From: an uncultured Nostocoides sp.
GTDB lineage: Bacteria; Actinomycetota; Actinomycetes; Actinomycetales; Dermatophilaceae
DNA length: 64,000 nt
Direction: 5' to 3'
Assembly: GCA_937873315.1 (NCBI GenBank)
Contig: CALMQX010000033.1
Coordinates: 1-64,000, forward strand
Shown here: one piece after another, positions 56,796-64,000 of the stretch
Layout: each line of letters opens with the position of its first letter
Position numbering within the stretch: the first letter of the stretch is position 1
Notes under the pieces: model-generated
What the model was told of the DNA's origin: nothing
Databases searched by the model: none
Seen by the model: only the letters and a program-made list of their open reading frames with translations
Position numbers and translations under genes: made by a program

Positions 56796-57428
56796 ATGAC
56801 CTTCTCCGGTTTCCCCGACGCGGGGCCAGCGTTCTATGAGGGCCTCGAGGCGGATAACACCAAGACATACTGGCTGGCCCACAAGGCGGTGTACGAGAGC
56901 GCGATTCGGGAGCCGATGCTGGCCCTGGTGGACGCGCTGGCGGGTGAGTTCGGCGAGGCGCGGCTCTTCCGGCCGTACCGCGATGTGCGCTTTAGTGCCG
57001 ACAAGTCTCCGTACAAGACCCATCAGGGAGCCTTCACGGGCGCGGACACGGCATTCGGGTATTACGTCCAAATGTCGGCCGATGGCTTGGCGCTGGGTGG
57101 GGGATTCCGGGCGACGTCGACTGCCGTGACCGCGCGTTATCGCGCTGCCGTGGACACCCCGGGATCGGGGCTCGAGCTCGAGGCCGCGCTGGCGCCGATC
57201 GTGGCGAGTGGCTTCGACATGCTCGGCGAAGCGGTGGCGACCGCTCCGCGCGGATACCCCCGTGACCACCCGCGAATTGAGTTGCTGCGGCGCAAGGAGC
57301 TCCTGGTCATCCAGCGACTGGGAATGCCGGATTGGGTCGACACTCCAGGGGCCGCGGACCAGATCGCCGCGGCGTGGCGTTCGTTGCAACCGCTGCGAGT
57401 CTGGGTGGACCAGCACGTCTTTTCGTAG
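56796..57428 (+). CDS. DUF2461 (TIGR02453) family protein
   Basis: 210 residues: AFYEGLEADNTKTYWLAHKAVYES-type start, FGEARLFRPYRDVRFSADKSPYKTHQGAF in the middle, and the GYPRDHPRIELLRRKELLV end segment. These are typical of DUF2461, a family of unknown function in bacteria and fungi. It begins five bases after the pentapeptide-repeat gene and ends the operon at a strong hairpin. Confidence 0.92.
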   Translation: MTFSGFPDAGPAFYEGLEADNTKTYWLAHKAVYESAIREPMLALVDALAGEFGEARLFRPYRDVRFSADKSPYKTHQGAFTGADTAFGYYVQMSADGLALGGGFRATSTAVTARYRAAVDTPGSGLELEAALAPIVASGFDMLGEAVATAPRGYPRDHPRIELLRRKELLVIQRLGMPDWVDTPGAADQIAAAWRSLQPLRVWVDQHVFS

Positions 57429-57441
57429 GCCGCGCCGCCTC

Positions 57442-57485
57442 GTGGGCGCGTTCGGTGTCGCCCTGGCAACACCGAACGCACCCAC
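57442..57485 (+). terminator. Hairpin ending the def-to-DUF2461 operon
   Basis: Arms GTGGGCGCGTTCGGTGT and ACACCGAACGCACCCAC pair over 17 positions with one C-A mismatch, loop of 10 bases. It lies 14 bases past the DUF2461 stop and just before the convergent broken gene, so it may work in both directions. Confidence 0.82.
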
Positions 57486-57500
57486 GATGCCTGGTGGGCG

Positions 57501-58450
57501 TCAGGCGATGGCGTCGAGGTACCGCTGAGCCAGGCAGCTCGGCCCGCAGGGCGTGATGCCGCCCGGATAGCCGCGAGCGCGCAGGGTCGCATAGACCTCT
57601 GCGGCGATCTCGCACGGGCGGATCGAGACGTCCTCCCACCCAGCGCGCAGGGTCACTTTGCCGCTCGCCGCGGCGTGACGGTCACGACGATGGTCACGCA
57701 GGCGCCCGTCACCTACGTGGCCAAGTCGACCGTCGACCTCGACGATGACGCCGCATTCGAGGTGCTCGAAGTCCCGCCGAATGCGACCAAGCCCGTTCGT
57801 GGTGGGCGCAGACATCACCATCGATGGCAGCCGATGTGCGCGCAGAACCCGCTGAACGAAGCGAATCTCAAGCAGGCTTTCGCCGCCATCGGCGACCACC
57901 CCAAGGGACAACAGGATCGCGGCTCGATGCCGCACGGCTCGGCGGGCGGCCAACTCGGTCACCACGGCATCGACGGTGGTAACGCGCCGCTGGACTGCCC
58001 TGGCGATCACGGCGATCGCATCGTCGGCGCGCTGCCCACGACCTTGCCCGAGGTCGACGACCGTGAATGCCGGGTCCGTGACGCGCAGCCCGCCACGCAT
58101 CAGGGTCGGCAGCCGCCGGCGCCGACGAATGCGTGTCCCAGCAGCCGCTCGGGGGATTCCGGGTGCGGGACGTCGATCTGAACCAGCGAGGGCGGCGTCG
58201 AGGTGAGGCCGAGCACATATGCCGCCGACTCTCGGGCCAGGGCAGCCTGGGGGCCACAGGCCAGCAGTGCGGCCTCGGCGCGCGTGGCCCAGTCCAAGGG
58301 GCCCAGGTGCACGGCATACACGCCGGGATGAATCCTGCGCCATCGGCGCGAGGTGAGGCGCCAGCGCAACTGCGCAGGGGTGAGCTCCTCCAGAGCCTGC
58401 GCGCGGGTCAGCAGGCCGTGCTGACGGCGGGCACGCGCGGCAAGATCCAT
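57501..58450 (-). pseudogene. Frameshifted AbiEi-like / DUF559 protein gene
   Basis: The 5' part, in one frame from 58450 (MDLAARARRQHGLLTRAQAL, then RRIHPGVYAVHLGPLDWATR), is the AbiEi-type winged-helix start common in actinobacteria. It hits a stop near 58100. The rest of the family protein continues in another frame down to 57501: MRGGLRVTDPAFTVVDLGQG, CGVIVEVDGRLGHVGDGR (DUF559/Vsr-like nuclease core Glu-x-Asp), LRAGWEDVSIRPCEIA, ITPCGPSC. One single-base shift around 58105-58130 would restore about 315 residues. It is either a pseudogene or a sequencing error. Confidence 0.8.
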
Positions 58451-58811
58451 GCCGGCACGATGCCCCGCAACCTGGCGATCTGGGAGAAGTTTCCACAGTG
58501 GGGGGCCAAGGGCCGCCTCGTGGGTGAGATCACGGTCGCCCAGGCGACCCCGGAGATACCCACCAGGGGCATAATGGATCTCACGTGCTCCGGGGTCGGT
58601 GCAACTCCGAACCGGCGGTAACAGTCCGCGACCCGACCGCAGCCAGCGGCCGGTTGACCTGGTGAAACTCCAGGACCGACGGTGAAAGTCCGGATGGTAG
58701 GCAGCACGTGCATCGGCTATGCCGTGGGCTCGCGAGCCCTCGGCGGCCCCCGGTGTGCTCGTTTCCCCGGAGTTCGCCCTGTACAGCTCGACTCCATAGG
58801 ACGAACACCAC
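58451..58811 (+). promoter_or_regulatory. Leader region of the PnuC-like transporter gene
   Basis: This 361-base gene-free stretch separates the broken AbiEi-like gene from the transporter. Bases 58582-58710 are the FMN riboswitch. The following 100 bases hold the 14-base palindrome and a GC-rich region that may form the on/off hairpin. The 130 bases before the aptamer should contain the promoter, but no clear -10/-35 was recognised. Confidence 0.6.
58582..58710 (+). ncRNA. FMN riboswitch (RFN element)
   Basis: A 129-base RFN element. Closing stem P1 CACGTGC/GCACGTG (58582-58588 with 58704-58710). Family-typical blocks in order: GGGTCGGTGCAACTCCG, ACCGGCGGTAACAGTCCGCGA, GACCTGGTGAAACTCCAGG, ACCGACGGTGAAAGTC and GGATGG. 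It lies about 100 bases upstream of the PnuC-like transporter start and should switch it off when FMN is plentiful. The palindrome GGGCTCGCGAGCCC at 58726-58739 may be part of the expression platform. Confidence 0.95.
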
Positions 58812-59579
58812 ATGATCACCACTCTCGCCGCCGCCGATGAGGCCAGCGGCAACCTCTTCCAGCGGCTTATCGACTGGACCCAATCCATCCCGTTCACGAC
58901 CTACGAGATCCATGGTCTCGAGGTCGTCGGCGTCCTCATCGGCGTCGTCTCCGCCTGGTACGGCATGAAGCGCTGGGTCTGGGCGTGGCCAATCGGCATC
59001 AGCGCCAACATCATCTTGTTCTTTGTTTACCTCGGTGCCCTCTTTGGCGCTGACCAGCGCATCCCGCTCTTTGGTCAGGCCGGCCGCCAGATCTTCTTCA
59101 TCATCACCAGCATCTACGGCTGGTGGCGCTGGAATCAGCTCCGCAAGGCTCGTGGGGCGGCCACTGATCAAGCCGCCATCACGCCGCGCTGGGCCACCGC
59201 CCGTGAGCGCCTCGGCCTGGTCGCCTTCTGGCTGCTCGGCACCGTCGTCGTCCATCAGGTCTTCGTGGCGCTCTGGAACCTCGCGCCGAACCCGTATTGG
59301 AGCCCGCAGTGGTGGTTCTACTGGTGCGATGCGTGGATTTTCGTGGGCTCGATCGTTGCGACCTACTCGATGGCGCGCGGCTGGAATGAATTCTGGCTGG
59401 CGTGGATCGGGGTGGATCTCGTCGGCGTGCCCCTCGGCTTCGCCACCGGCTACGTCCCCACGGCCGTGATGTACATCTTCTACGGCATGTTCGTGCTCTA
59501 CGGCTTCAGCCAGTGGGTCAAGGTCAGCCGTGAAAGCGCGGGTCAGCCCGATCCCGAGCCGTCCTTGGCCGGCAGCTAA
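58812..59579 (+). CDS. PnuC-family vitamin transporter, probable riboflavin uptake (RibM/PnuX)
   Basis: A 255-residue polytopic protein of the PnuC fold: EVVGVLIGVVSAWYGMKRWV, WPIGISANIILFFVYL, GQAGRQIFFIITSIYGWWRW and the WFYWCDAWIFVGSIVATY helix. Canonical PnuC imports nicotinamide riboside, but actinobacterial members behind an FMN riboswitch (RibM/PnuX) take up riboflavin; the riboswitch here points to that. It is alone in its transcript. Confidence 0.93.
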   Translation: MITTLAAADEASGNLFQRLIDWTQSIPFTTYEIHGLEVVGVLIGVVSAWYGMKRWVWAWPIGISANIILFFVYLGALFGADQRIPLFGQAGRQIFFIITSIYGWWRWNQLRKARGAATDQAAITPRWATARERLGLVAFWLLGTVVVHQVFVALWNLAPNPYWSPQWWFYWCDAWIFVGSIVATYSMARGWNEFWLAWIGVDLVGVPLGFATGYVPTAVMYIFYGMFVLYGFSQWVKVSRESAGQPDPEPSLAGS

Positions 59580-59699
59580 CCCCGGCGATCACGACGCCGC
59601 AGCCCGGGCGCAAGTGTGTCAGGGGCGTGTCAGCGGGCATTGCCACGGTGTTCTCGACCAGCCCAGTCATGGGGCTGCGAGGAAGAAGGAGCCTGGATC

Positions 59700-59945
59700 A
59701 TGATCCGCCTGATTGCCCGCCTGTTCACCATCGTCGCATTGTCTGTTGGTGCGGGTATCACGATCGCCCCGGCCTCGACGGCCGTGACCGCGATCGTTCC
59801 GAACTACTTCAACTGCAACTGGTTGGGCGAGTGTCGCCAAACCAATGGCGCATTCGCCTCGGGATACCCGGTCTACTGCCATCGGGTGCTCTTCCTCAGC
59901 GGCGTGCCCAACCGGCGCATCGGCCTGTGCCAGCGCTGGGTCTGA
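59700..59945 (+). CDS. Small secreted protein with four cysteines
   Basis: 81 residues. AAGGAG lies 8 bases before the ATG. A signal peptide (LIARLFTIVALSVGAGITIA) is followed by a mature part of about 50 residues with Cys in YFNCNWLGEC, VYCHRV and GLCQRWV, suggesting two disulfides. It matches no family I know. It is monocistronic and bounded downstream by a 12-bp hairpin. Confidence 0.75.
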   Translation: MIRLIARLFTIVALSVGAGITIAPASTAVTAIVPNYFNCNWLGECRQTNGAFASGYPVYCHRVLFLSGVPNRRIGLCQRWV

Positions 59946-59970
59946 GTTGGCGCACAACACGCATGGTGGA

Positions 59971-60000
59971 CGGCGGCCCGGGGTTACTCCCGGGCCGCCG
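59971..60000 (+). terminator. 12-bp hairpin between the small secreted gene and hisE
   Basis: Arms CGGCGGCCCGGG and CCCGGGCCGCCG pair perfectly around the 6-base loop GTTACT. It lies 25 bases after the small ORF and 14 bases before the hisE start, so it ends the former and forces hisE to use a promoter that overlaps or follows it. Confidence 0.75.
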
Positions 60001-60014
60001 TACGCTTGACCCTC

Positions 60015-60278
60015 GTGAAGACCTTCGACTCGCTGTACGTCGAGCTCGCCGAGCGCGCTCGGACCAGGCCACCCGGGTCGGGCACGGTCGCGGCCCTGGA
60101 TGCCGGCGTGCATGCCATCGGCAAGAAGATTGTCGAGGAGGCCGCCGAGGTCTGGATGGCGGCCGAGTACGAAGGCCGCGAGAAGACCGCGGAGGAGATC
60201 AGCCAATTGATCTACCACCTGCAGGTCCTCATGCTGGCCACCGGCCTCACCCCCGATGACGTCTACTCCCACCTCTGA
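60015..60278 (+). CDS. hisE: Phosphoribosyl-ATP pyrophosphohydrolase
   Basis: An 87-residue MazG-like helical enzyme for the second histidine step. It has [14 protein letters not shown], the metal-binding [18 protein letters not shown] and [19 protein letters not shown] start by homology. hisG follows 7 bases later, the usual actinobacterial pair. Confidence 0.95.
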   Translation: MKTFDSLYVELAERARTRPPGSGTVAALDAGVHAIGKKIVEEAAEVWMAAEYEGREKTAEEISQLIYHLQVLMLATGLTPDDVYSHL

Positions 60279-60285
60279 GAAGCCG

Positions 60286-61131
60286 ATGTTGCGTATCGCT
60301 GTCCCCAACAAGGGATCCCTGGCCGAGCCCGCCGAGCAGATGCTCCGGGAGGCGGGCTACCGCATTCGCCGAGACCCCAAGGAACTCGTCGTCAGCGACC
60401 CCGAGCACGATGTCGAGCTGTTCTACTTGCGGCCCCGAGACATCGCGGTCTACGTCGGGTCCGGCACGGTGGACGTCGGCATCACGGGCCGGGACCTCCT
60501 GCTCGATGCGCGGTCGCAGGCCAGCGAGGTCATGGAACTGGGCTTTGGTCGCTCGACCTTCCGGTATGCCGCCCGCCCCGGGACGGCGAACAGTGTTGCC
60601 GATCTCGCCGGGCACCGAGTGGCCACCTCGTATGCCGGTTTGGTCGCGGATCACCTGGCTCGCCACGGGGTGAGTGCTCCGGTGGTGCGCCTCGATGGTG
60701 CGGTGGAGACCGCGATCACGCTCGGGGTGGCCGACGTCATCGCCGATGTCGTGGAGACCGGGGCGACGCTACGCGGGCAGGGTCTTCAGGTCTTCGGGGA
60801 GCCGATTCTGATCAGTGAGGCGGTGCTCATCAAGAATGAGCACTCGGCCGGCAATGGTGCGATCGAGGTGCTCCGCCGGCGACTCCATGGCGTGGTGACG
60901 GCGCGCAATTACGTGATGATCGACTACGACTGCCCGATTCAGAAGGTCGATCAGGCCTGCGCGATCACACCCGGACTGGAGTCCCCGACGGTTAGCCCCC
61001 TGCACGACAAGGGCTGGGTCGCCGTCCGCGCCATGGTGCACCGTTCGGTCACCAATAAGGTCATGGACGAGCTTTACGACGTGGGTGCCCGCGCCATCCT
61101 GGTCACCGACATCATGGCCTGCCGCCTGTGA
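60286..61131 (+). CDS. hisG: ATP phosphoribosyltransferase, long form
   Basis: A 281-residue enzyme that starts histidine synthesis, feedback-inhibited by histidine through the C-terminal regulatory domain that the long form carries. Markers: LRIAVPNKGSLAEPAEQML, VDVGITGRDLLLD, ADVIADVVETGATLRGQGL (PRPP site) and the ACT-like end. The ATG chosen follows hisE by 7 bases. The stop overlaps the PH-domain gene. Confidence 0.96.
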   Translation: MLRIAVPNKGSLAEPAEQMLREAGYRIRRDPKELVVSDPEHDVELFYLRPRDIAVYVGSGTVDVGITGRDLLLDARSQASEVMELGFGRSTFRYAARPGTANSVADLAGHRVATSYAGLVADHLARHGVSAPVVRLDGAVETAITLGVADVIADVVETGATLRGQGLQVFGEPILISEAVLIKNEHSAGNGAIEVLRRRLHGVVTARNYVMIDYDCPIQKVDQACAITPGLESPTVSPLHDKGWVAVRAMVHRSVTNKVMDELYDVGARAILVTDIMACRL

Positions 61132-61586
61132 GCACGCAGGTCGCCGTCTTCCGACCGCGACGGGGGCGCTGGTTCCCGCTCGCGATGGCGGCCGTCTCAC
61201 TCGCGCTGACCGGCACCATCGCCGCCCTGATGGGGGGATCCGGCTGGAGCGTGGGGGATCAGCTGATGCTCCTCGGCATCGGTGCCGCCATGGCAGGTCT
61301 GTTGGTGCGCTACGCCGCCATCCGCGCGGTCGCCACGCACGAGGACCTGACCGTCCGCAATCTCTTCCTCACCCGCACGATCGCGTGGTCCGAGATCGAG
61401 TCGATGCGCTTCGCGCACGGCGACCCTTGGGTGTATGCCGCCCTCAGCGATGGCGACACCCTGGGCATCATGGCCATCCAACGCGCCGATGGCGATTGGG
61501 GCCGCGAGGAGGCACGCCGCCTCGCGGCGCTCGTCACGCAGCACCGTGGCCCGTCGTCAGGTGACCTGGGCGAGCCCGGGGCGTAA
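61128..61586 (+). CDS. Bacterial PH-domain membrane protein
   Basis: A 152-residue protein with two helices (FPLAMAAVSLALTGTIAALM and LMLLGIGAAMAGLLVRYAAI) and a C-terminal bPH domain (VATHEDLTVRNLFLTRTIAW, then SEIESMRFAHGDPWVYAAL). Common beside hisG in actinobacteria; function unknown. Its last 30 bases overlap the opposing MFS gene. Confidence 0.88.
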   Translation: MSTQVAVFRPRRGRWFPLAMAAVSLALTGTIAALMGGSGWSVGDQLMLLGIGAAMAGLLVRYAAIRAVATHEDLTVRNLFLTRTIAWSEIESMRFAHGDPWVYAALSDGDTLGIMAIQRADGDWGREEARRLAALVTQHRGPSSGDLGEPGA

Positions 61587-62753
61587 TCGCCAGGCCAACA
61601 CGATCTGCGGGAGCATGACCACGCAGAGCACGCCCCAGATCGCCGAATAGCCACCGGTGGCATCACGAACCGCGCCCATGGTGACCGGCCCGAGAGCCGC
61701 CAGGCTGTATGACACCAGGAACGCCAAAGCGGTTAGCCGGGCACTGTCGCGCGGCGTCGCGGCATAGCGCACCAAGAGCGCTAGGCCCAACGCGAACGCG
61801 GCCCCTTGGCCAGCGCCGAGCACCCCCGCCCAGGCCCAGGGAGCGCTGGCCGGCGCCAACCAGATTCCGAGCTGTCCCACCAGGCCCAGGCTGCAGGCCG
61901 CCAGCAGGAGCAGCCGATGGTCGCGCACCCGATCCATCAGCGCCGGCGCGATCAGACCCGAGAGCAGTTGCGCGCCCGTGAACACCGAGAGCAGCAGCCC
62001 AGCGTGATCGGCGTCCCAACCACGCGCTACATAGGTCGGCGCCAGCCACGCCAGGGACGAATAGAACTGCCACGATTGCGCGGTCAGGTAGGCCGCCATC
62101 AGCACGGCGGTGCCCGAACGCCACGGAAGGGCATGGCTGACGTCCTGCGGTGCCGGGGCGGCCAGCGTGTGCTGGGCAATGCCTGAGGCGATGGGCACCC
62201 AGAGGAGCACGGCAACGGTCGCCGGCGCCGCCCACACCAGCAGGGACGCGGGCCAACCATCGAGCGCGCTCTCCAGCGGCACCGACGAGGCCGCCGCGAT
62301 CGCGGCGCCACCCATCATCGCGAACATCGTCAGGCCGGTCCCTAGCCCCCAGCGCTCCGGCGGGAAGAAGCCCTTGACCAGGCCCGGCAGCAGCGTGCCG
62401 GTCAGCGCAATGCCGACACCGGCGGTGAGCGTCCCGGTATACAAACTCCACGTGTGGACGCCGCCGAGCCCACGCAGCGCGGTCCCGAGCAGAACCAGGG
62501 TGACGCCACCACCGATCGCGTGGGCGATCCCCAGTCGTCGGCCGATCCGGCTGGACAACGGAGCCAGCACGCCCATGCACAAGACCGGGATCATCGTCAG
62601 TGCGCCGATCGCTCGGGCATCGAGCCCGAGGTCGGATCGGATCGAGGCCGTCAGCGGGGGCAAACTCGCCATTAGCAGTCGGAGGTTCGCGGCAACGGTG
62701 ACCAGGGCGGCGATGACGATCCACCGAGGCAGACGCTGGCTCGGGCGGGTCAT
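61557..62753 (-). CDS. MFS transporter, CynX/NimT-like
   Basis: A 398-residue 12-helix major facilitator. The N-terminal half includes VTVAANLRLLMASLPPLTAS and GALTMIPVLCMGVLAPL with the SRIGRRLG loop. The pattern suits the cyanate/nitroimidazole (CynX/NimT) subgroup of exporters. The substrate is unknown. Divergent from rtcB. Confidence 0.88.
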   Translation of the reverse strand: MTRPSQRLPRWIVIAALVTVAANLRLLMASLPPLTASIRSDLGLDARAIGALTMIPVLCMGVLAPLSSRIGRRLGIAHAIGGGVTLVLLGTALRGLGGVHTWSLYTGTLTAGVGIALTGTLLPGLVKGFFPPERWGLGTGLTMFAMMGGAAIAAASSVPLESALDGWPASLLVWAAPATVAVLLWVPIASGIAQHTLAAPAPQDVSHALPWRSGTAVLMAAYLTAQSWQFYSSLAWLAPTYVARGWDADHAGLLLSVFTGAQLLSGLIAPALMDRVRDHRLLLLAACSLGLVGQLGIWLAPASAPWAWAGVLGAGQGAAFALGLALLVRYAATPRDSARLTALAFLVSYSLAALGPVTMGAVRDATGGYSAIWGVLCVVMLPQIVLAWRLRPGLAQVT

Positions 62754-62849
62754 GAGGGTCGAGTATGCCCGGTGCTCAAGAAAATGGGTGGCGTGTCGGC
62801 CGCTGGTGCCGCACGCTTGTCAGTGCCCGATGTGGGCAATCCAACGACA

Positions 62850-64000
62850 ATGAGAAAGCGAATCACCGTGTCCACCAGCACTCTTCCGGTCTCGCTGCCG
62901 GGTGCGGTGGCTCCGATCCGGATGTGGGCAGATCCCACGGACGTCGAGCCAGCCGCGCTGGCCCAGCTGCGCAATATCGCCGCACTGCCCTGGGTGCAGG
63001 GGGTGGCCGTGATGCCCGATGTTCACTTGGGCAAGGGCGCCACCGTCGGTTCGGTCGTCGCCATGCGCTCGGCCGTTTCGCCGGCCGCAGTCGGGGTCGA
63101 CATCGGCTGCGGGATGACCGCGGTCCAGACCTCGCTGACCACCGATGACCTGCCCGACTCCTTGCGTTCGCTGCGGTCGGCCATCGAGGCAGCGATCCCC
63201 GTGGGCTTCCGGGCCCACCGTGACCCGGCCGCACCATTGACGGGCTCGGGAACGCAGGCCGCAGCGGCGGATGCGCTTTTCGACCGCTTTGATGCCCTCG
63301 ACGGCGGGGTTCACCGACTGCGGCAGAAGGCGACTCTCCAGGTCGGCACCCTTGGGGGCGGTAACCACTTCATCGAGGTGACCAGCGACGAGCACGAGCG
63401 CGTGTGGCTCATGCTGCATTCGGGATCCCGCAATATCGGCAACGAACTGGCGCAGCGGCATATCGCCACCGCGCAGACGCTGCCGCACAACGCGGACCTG
63501 CCGGATCGTGACCTTGCGGTCTTCATCGCTGGCAGCCCCCAGATGGCGGCCTACCTGCGTGATCTGTACTGGGCGCAGGAGTACGCGCTGCTCAACCGCT
63601 CGGTGATGATGCAGCTCTTCCAAGGGATCATCCGGGCGGCCTTCCCGCAGGTGTCCTTCGGGCAGGAGGTCTCGTGCCATCACAATTACGTGGCGGAGGA
63701 GACCTACGACGGGCTCGACGTGGTCGTCACCCGCAAGGGGGCCATCCGCGCGGGCCGGGGCGACCTCGGGCTCATTCCCGGTTCGATGGGGACCGGGTCG
63801 TATGTCGTGCGGGGTCTGGGCAACGAGCTGGCCTATTGCTCGGCCTCCCATGGCGCCGGCCGGCGGATGTCGCGGAATAAGGCGAAGCGCAGTTTCACGG
63901 TCGCGGACCTGGAGCGTCAGACCGCCGGCGTGGAATGCCGCAAGGACGTTGGGGTGCTGGACGAGATCCCCGGCGCCTACAAGGACCTTGGTCAGGTCAT
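62850..64000 (+). CDS. rtcB: RtcB-family RNA ligase (3' end outside window)
   Basis: 383 codons of a 3'-phosphate/5'-OH RNA ligase, cut by the window edge. Motifs in order: VMPDVHLGKGATVGSV, GVDIGCGM (metal Cys), LGGGNHFIEV, EVSCHHNYV (metal His), TRKGAIRA, GSMGTGSYVV and SHGAGRRMSR, whose His is the guanylylated residue. It lacks any adjacent archease or RtcR-type regulator in view. The role in bacteria is RNA repair or tRNA/rRNA end healing. The ATG used is weakly supported; a GTG 18 bases later is an alternative. Confidence 0.93.
   Translation, partial: MRKRITVSTSTLPVSLPGAVAPIRMWADPTDVEPAALAQLRNIAALPWVQGVAVMPDVHLGKGATVGSVVAMRSAVSPAAVGVDIGCGMTAVQTSLTTDDLPDSLRSLRSAIEAAIPVGFRAHRDPAAPLTGSGTQAAAADALFDRFDALDGGVHRLRQKATLQVGTLGGGNHFIEVTSDEHERVWLMLHSGSRNIGNELAQRHIATAQTLPHNADLPDRDLAVFIAGSPQMAAYLRDLYWAQEYALLNRSVMMQLFQGIIRAAFPQVSFGQEVSCHHNYVAEETYDGLDVVVTRKGAIRAGRGDLGLIPGSMGTGSYVVRGLGNELAYCSASHGAGRRMSRNKAKRSFTVADLERQTAGVECRKDVGVLDEIPGAYKDLGQV

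Noticed and set aside
1..64000. tRNA, rRNA, CRISPR, insertion-sequence or prophage content
   Set aside because: No cloverleaf-like or CCA-ended segment, no regularly spaced repeats, no transposase, integrase or phage structural motif was found on either strand by reading.

Overview
The window is high-GC, densely packed actinobacterial chromosome. The gene order glnA, DUF4191 gene, lipA, lipB, sucB, pepA, gcvT, glycerate kinase, Fe-S insertion gene, PfkB kinase, ctaC, qcrB-A-C/ctaE, trpD, DEDD nuclease, fadD, SRPBCC, acyltransferase, aroG is what I recall from mycobacteria (the Rv2220 to Rv2178c neighbourhood). Together with stand-alone actinobacterial families (DUF3043, CtaF, class II DAHP synthase) this places the source in Actinomycetes, perhaps an Intrasporangiaceae/Dermatophilaceae-like lineage (the family is inference only). 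No rRNA, tRNA, CRISPR array, insertion sequence or prophage was seen.

Left part (1 to about 6.1 kb): a clipped, possibly frame-broken gene end; a single-gene DUF262 plus HNH-like protein of the phage-defence type with visibly lower GC; two strong hairpins; then glnA behind a textbook dual GlnR box. Divergent from glnA is a tightly coupled three-gene operon: a small protein with a CPSCG motif, a DUF692/MNIO iron oxidase, and a 111-residue partner of unknown family. This is the best candidate for an undescribed system (RiPP-like or metal-related modification), and the GlnR box lies between the two transcription units.

Middle (6 to 29 kb): lipoate synthesis (lipA, lipB) near its users (sucB, lpdA, gcvT), an MmpL transporter, a Gfo/Idh/MocA oxidoreductase, an S51 peptidase, an unusual membrane Ser/Thr kinase, pepA, an M20 peptidase, nadA, glycerate kinase, an ErpA-like protein, a PfkB kinase, aat, and a TusA plus cysteine-desulfurase-like pair. 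The desulfurase homologue contains no lysine at all, including at the PLP position.

Respiratory core (29 to 37.5 kb): ctaC-ctaD-ctaF and, on the other strand, ctaE-qcrC-qcrA-qcrB encode the cytochrome bcc-aa3 supercomplex. Strong hairpin terminators lie between the two units.

Right part (37.5 to 64 kb): trpD, a fused exonuclease/GIY-YIG nuclease, lipid and polyprenol-type membrane genes (fadD, PlsC-like, GT-C-like), a ROK glucokinase, aroG, threonine aldolase, a translation-maturation and ribose operon (def-fmt-rsmB-rpe plus a pentapeptide-repeat gene), a frameshifted AbiEi/DUF559-type gene, an FMN riboswitch controlling a PnuC-like transporter, a small secreted Cys protein, hisE-hisG, an MFS exporter and a truncated rtcB. 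Across the whole window the heptamer GTATGCC/GGCATAC is strikingly frequent (about 47 copies by hand count).
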